8,291 bases of DNA from Candidatus Bathyarchaeota archaeon (GTDB taxonomy: Archaea > Thermoproteota > Bathyarchaeia > 40CM-2-53-6 > FEN-987), in contig PMBQ01000009.1 in assembly GCA_003152955.1 (NCBI GenBank), positions 7,345-15,635 on the forward strand, written 5' to 3'. The first letter of the stretch is position 1. Each line of letters starts with the position of its first letter. Below the pieces are notes generated by a model. The model was not told the DNA's origin. It ran no database searches and worked only from the letters and a program-made list of their open reading frames with translations. This document shows, piece after piece, positions 6,571 to 8,291 of the stretch. The position numbers were made by a program, and so were the translations under genes.

Positions 6571-7539
6571 ATGAAGACCGCTTTGGTTTGTGGGGCAGGA
6601 GGATTCATCGGTAGTCACCTTGTCAAGAGGCTGAGAAGTGAAGGGTACTGGGTGCGGGGCGTCGACCTCAAGAACCCTGAATTCGCTCCCACCGAAGCCA
6701 ACGATTTTGTCCTTGGAGACCTTCGGCGGCAGGATGTGTGTTCTGCAGTTGTTGACCGCAAGTTCGATGAAGTCTACCAACTCGCGGCTGATATGGGGGG
6801 CGCCGGCTATATCTTCACGGGCGACAACGATGCCAACGTGATGCACAATTCCGCCACAATCAACCTGAACATCGTTGACCTCTGTGCCAAGAAAGGAGTG
6901 GTAAAGGTTTTCTATTCGTCCAGTGCCTGCATCTACCCGGCGTACAATCAGGAAGACCCGGATAATCCGAAATGCTCTGAAGACTCGGCATATCCGGCAG
7001 CACCCGATAGCGAGTATGGTTGGGAGAAACTCTTCAGTGAACGCTTGTATATGGCGCATCAAAGAAATTATGGTCTCGATATCCGAATTGCCCGGTTCCA
7101 CAACATCTTTGGGGTCGAAGGTACTTGGAGGGGAGGAAGGGAAAAAGCCCCGGCAGCAATTTGCCGCAAGGTTGCAGAAACTGACGATGGAGGAGAAATC
7201 GAGATCTGGGGAGATGGTAAGCAAACACGCTCATTTCTCTATGTTGATGAGTGTCTCGAGGGGGTGAGGAGATTGATGGACTCTGACTTCGCAGGGCCTG
7301 TCAACATCGGTTCTGAGGAAATGGTGACGATCAACAAATTGGCTGAAATCGCGATGGAGGTTGCCGGGAAGAAGCTGACTATTCGTCATATCCAAGGACC
7401 TCTCGGTGTAAGAGGGAGAAATTCAGACAACAAGCTGTATCGGGAGAAAATCGGCTGGGAGCAAAGCATGACTCTTAGGGAAGGGATCGAAAAGACATAT
7501 TGGTGGATCAAGGGGCAACTCAAGAGAAACGCCGGTTAG
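6571..7539 (+). CDS. GDP-mannose 3,5-epimerase-like NAD-dependent sugar-nucleotide epimerase
   Basis: A 322-residue short-chain dehydrogenase/reductase of the extended type, with the NAD-binding loop GAGGFIG (8-14). Many segments match the plant GDP-mannose 3,5-epimerase pattern as I remember it: AADMGGAGYI (72-81), SSSACIYP (116-123), EYGWEKL (148-154), RFHNIFG (175-181), GTWRGGREKAPAAICRK (184-200), GDGKQTRSF (214-222), DECLEGV (226-232), PVNIGSEEMV (243-252) and GVRGRNSDN (279-287). Relative to the Arabidopsis enzyme, the catalytic Cys145, Tyr174, Lys178, Lys217 and Arg306 fall at Cys120, Tyr149, Lys153, Lys192 and Arg281, a constant offset of 25. This enzyme class epimerises GDP-D-mannose at C5 and C3 to GDP-L-gulose and GDP-L-galactose in the cytoplasm. 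Here it would supply an L-sugar donor for the adjacent glycosyltransferases (inference). The start is fixed by a strong ribosome binding site. Related GDP-sugar epimerases remain an alternative, but every key residue is present. Confidence 0.9.
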   Translation: MKTALVCGAGGFIGSHLVKRLRSEGYWVRGVDLKNPEFAPTEANDFVLGDLRRQDVCSAVVDRKFDEVYQLAADMGGAGYIFTGDNDANVMHNSATINLNIVDLCAKKGVVKVFYSSSACIYPAYNQEDPDNPKCSEDSAYPAAPDSEYGWEKLFSERLYMAHQRNYGLDIRIARFHNIFGVEGTWRGGREKAPAAICRKVAETDDGGEIEIWGDGKQTRSFLYVDECLEGVRRLMDSDFAGPVNIGSEEMVTINKLAEIAMEVAGKKLTIRHIQGPLGVRGRNSDNKLYREKIGWEQSMTLREGIEKTYWWIKGQLKRNAG

Positions 7540-7581
7540 CATCTTGTACTCGAGGGAGAACCTGCACAGACAGAGGCTCGC

Positions 7582-8291
7582 ATGAGAATCCTTCTCTTGG
7601 TTCAGTACTATCTCCCCGAGAATGTCGGTCCGGCTATCTGGGTAAGTCAACTTGCGGTGGGGCTCGGGAATCGAGGTCACGAAGTCTCGGTGATTTCCGC
7701 TTTTCCGAACCATCCGACCGGACGCGTTTTCCCGGAATATCGGGGAAGGTTTCTTCAGAGAGATGATGCCGCCAGACCGGTTGTAATGCGAACATGGATC
7801 TACGCCACTCCCAGTAAGTCATTCTGGCCTCGAGTTCTGAATTTCGGCAGCTTCTGCGCATCCTCACTGCTGGCCGGAATAGCTTGGCATCAGAAATACG
7901 ATTTGGTGTATGCAGTACTTCCCCCGCTCCCCCTGGGGGTGTCGGGCAAGTTGCTCGCGTCACTCTCCGGTGCACGTCTCGTCGTGAATATTCAAGATAT
8001 TTACCCGTATGCCGCAGTAGCAATGGGTGTATTGAAGAACCGATCTGCAATCAGATTCTTCGAACGAATGGAGCGCTGGGTCTATCGACATGCTCAACAT
8101 GTAGTGGTGATCTCTGATGGGTTTCGAGAAAATCTTATCAATAAGGGTGTCGCAGCGTCCAAGATCACTGTCGTTCCTAATTGGGCAGACCCGTCGTTCA
8201 TTCTGCCTGGGCCCAAGGACAACGCCTTTCGGCGTGAGCTCAATTGTGGCGACCGCTTTACTTTAGTTTACTCTGGCGGCCTGACACACAA
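7582..8291 (+). CDS. WcaI/WbuB-like glycosyltransferase (GT4, GT-B fold), N-terminal part, cut by right edge
   Basis: The frame runs from ATG 7582 to the window edge with no stop, giving 236 complete residues of a protein that is usually about 400-420. The start has AGAGG at 7572-7576, five bases upstream, and opens MRILLLVQYYLPENVGPA, the first strand and acceptor-side loop typical of the WcaI/WbuB group. Further marks are HEVSVISAFPNHPTG (33-47), YDLVYAVLPPLPLG (106-119), VNIQDIYPYAAVAMGVLKN (135-153), VVVISDGFRENL (174-185) and VVPNWAD (197-203), then the start of the donor-binding half at FTLVYSGGL. Members of this group have been linked to transfer of fucose- or acetamido-fucose-type sugars in colanic acid and O-antigen synthesis, but donor use varies. 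The catalytic E-x7-E would lie beyond the window. The gene starts 42 bases after the epimerase stop, so it probably shares its transcript and may use the sugar that the epimerase makes (inference). Confidence 0.9.
   Translation, partial: MRILLLVQYYLPENVGPAIWVSQLAVGLGNRGHEVSVISAFPNHPTGRVFPEYRGRFLQRDDAARPVVMRTWIYATPSKSFWPRVLNFGSFCASSLLAGIAWHQKYDLVYAVLPPLPLGVSGKLLASLSGARLVVNIQDIYPYAAVAMGVLKNRSAIRFFERMERWVYRHAQHVVVISDGFRENLINKGVAASKITVVPNWADPSFILPGPKDNAFRRELNCGDRFTLVYSGGLTH

Noticed and set aside
6124..7224. A 366-codon open frame on the - strand opposite the second GT4 gene and the epimerase
   Set aside because: It lies antisense to two well-supported genes and crosses the gap between them. Its translation shows no recognisable domain and has the mixed composition of a shadow frame.
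7634..8050. A 138-codon open frame on the - strand inside the WcaI-like gene
   Set aside because: The + strand frame here encodes an unmistakable glycosyltransferase. The antisense translation is rich in Arg, Ser and Pro and matches no family I know.

Overview
This window is an internal piece of a bacterial surface- or exopolysaccharide biosynthesis locus. Eight protein-coding genes all lie on the + strand and fill nearly the whole window, with gaps of at most 63 bases and two overlaps. This suggests one long operon or two adjoining transcripts. The first gene (asparagine synthase-like) is cut by the left edge and the last (WcaI-like glycosyltransferase) by the right edge. I see no RNA genes, mobile elements, CRISPR arrays or convincing terminators.

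Layout: (1) 1-570, C-terminal end of a glutamine-dependent asparagine synthase/amidotransferase; (2) 558-2273, a two-domain protein with a formyltransferase-like N-terminus and a GINT1/GH43-like beta-propeller C-terminus; (3) 2309-3559, a multi-spanning O-antigen ligase/polymerase-type membrane protein; (4) 3600-4697, a GT4-type glycosyltransferase; (5) 4733-5371, a left-handed beta-helix (hexapeptide) acyltransferase; (6) 5368-6507, a second GT4-type glycosyltransferase, joined to the previous gene by an ATGA overlap; (7) 6571-7539, a close relative of GDP-mannose 3,5-epimerase with a strong ribosome binding site; (8) 7582 to the right edge, a third GT-B glycosyltransferase of the WcaI/WbuB type.

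How the genes may work together (inference): the epimerase would make a rare GDP-L-sugar (GDP-L-galactose or GDP-L-gulose). The three glycosyltransferases would build a repeat unit on a lipid carrier on the cytoplasmic side. The hexapeptide acyltransferase, the amidotransferase and perhaps the formyltransferase-like fusion would decorate sugars. The O-antigen ligase/polymerase-like protein would polymerise or attach the chains at the periplasmic face. Flippase, chain-length regulator, export and initiating transferase genes are not in the window and presumably lie outside it.

Organism: the O-antigen ligase-like protein and gene order suggest a Gram-negative-type envelope, but I cannot name a lineage. 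Base composition is moderate. Single 60-base rows counted by eye give about 32-48% G+C in genes 1-3 and about 53-58% in genes 7-8, so composition seems to rise toward the right end. The locus type is familiar. The most unusual items are the formyltransferase/propeller fusion with an altered catalytic triad and the plant-like GDP-mannose 3,5-epimerase.
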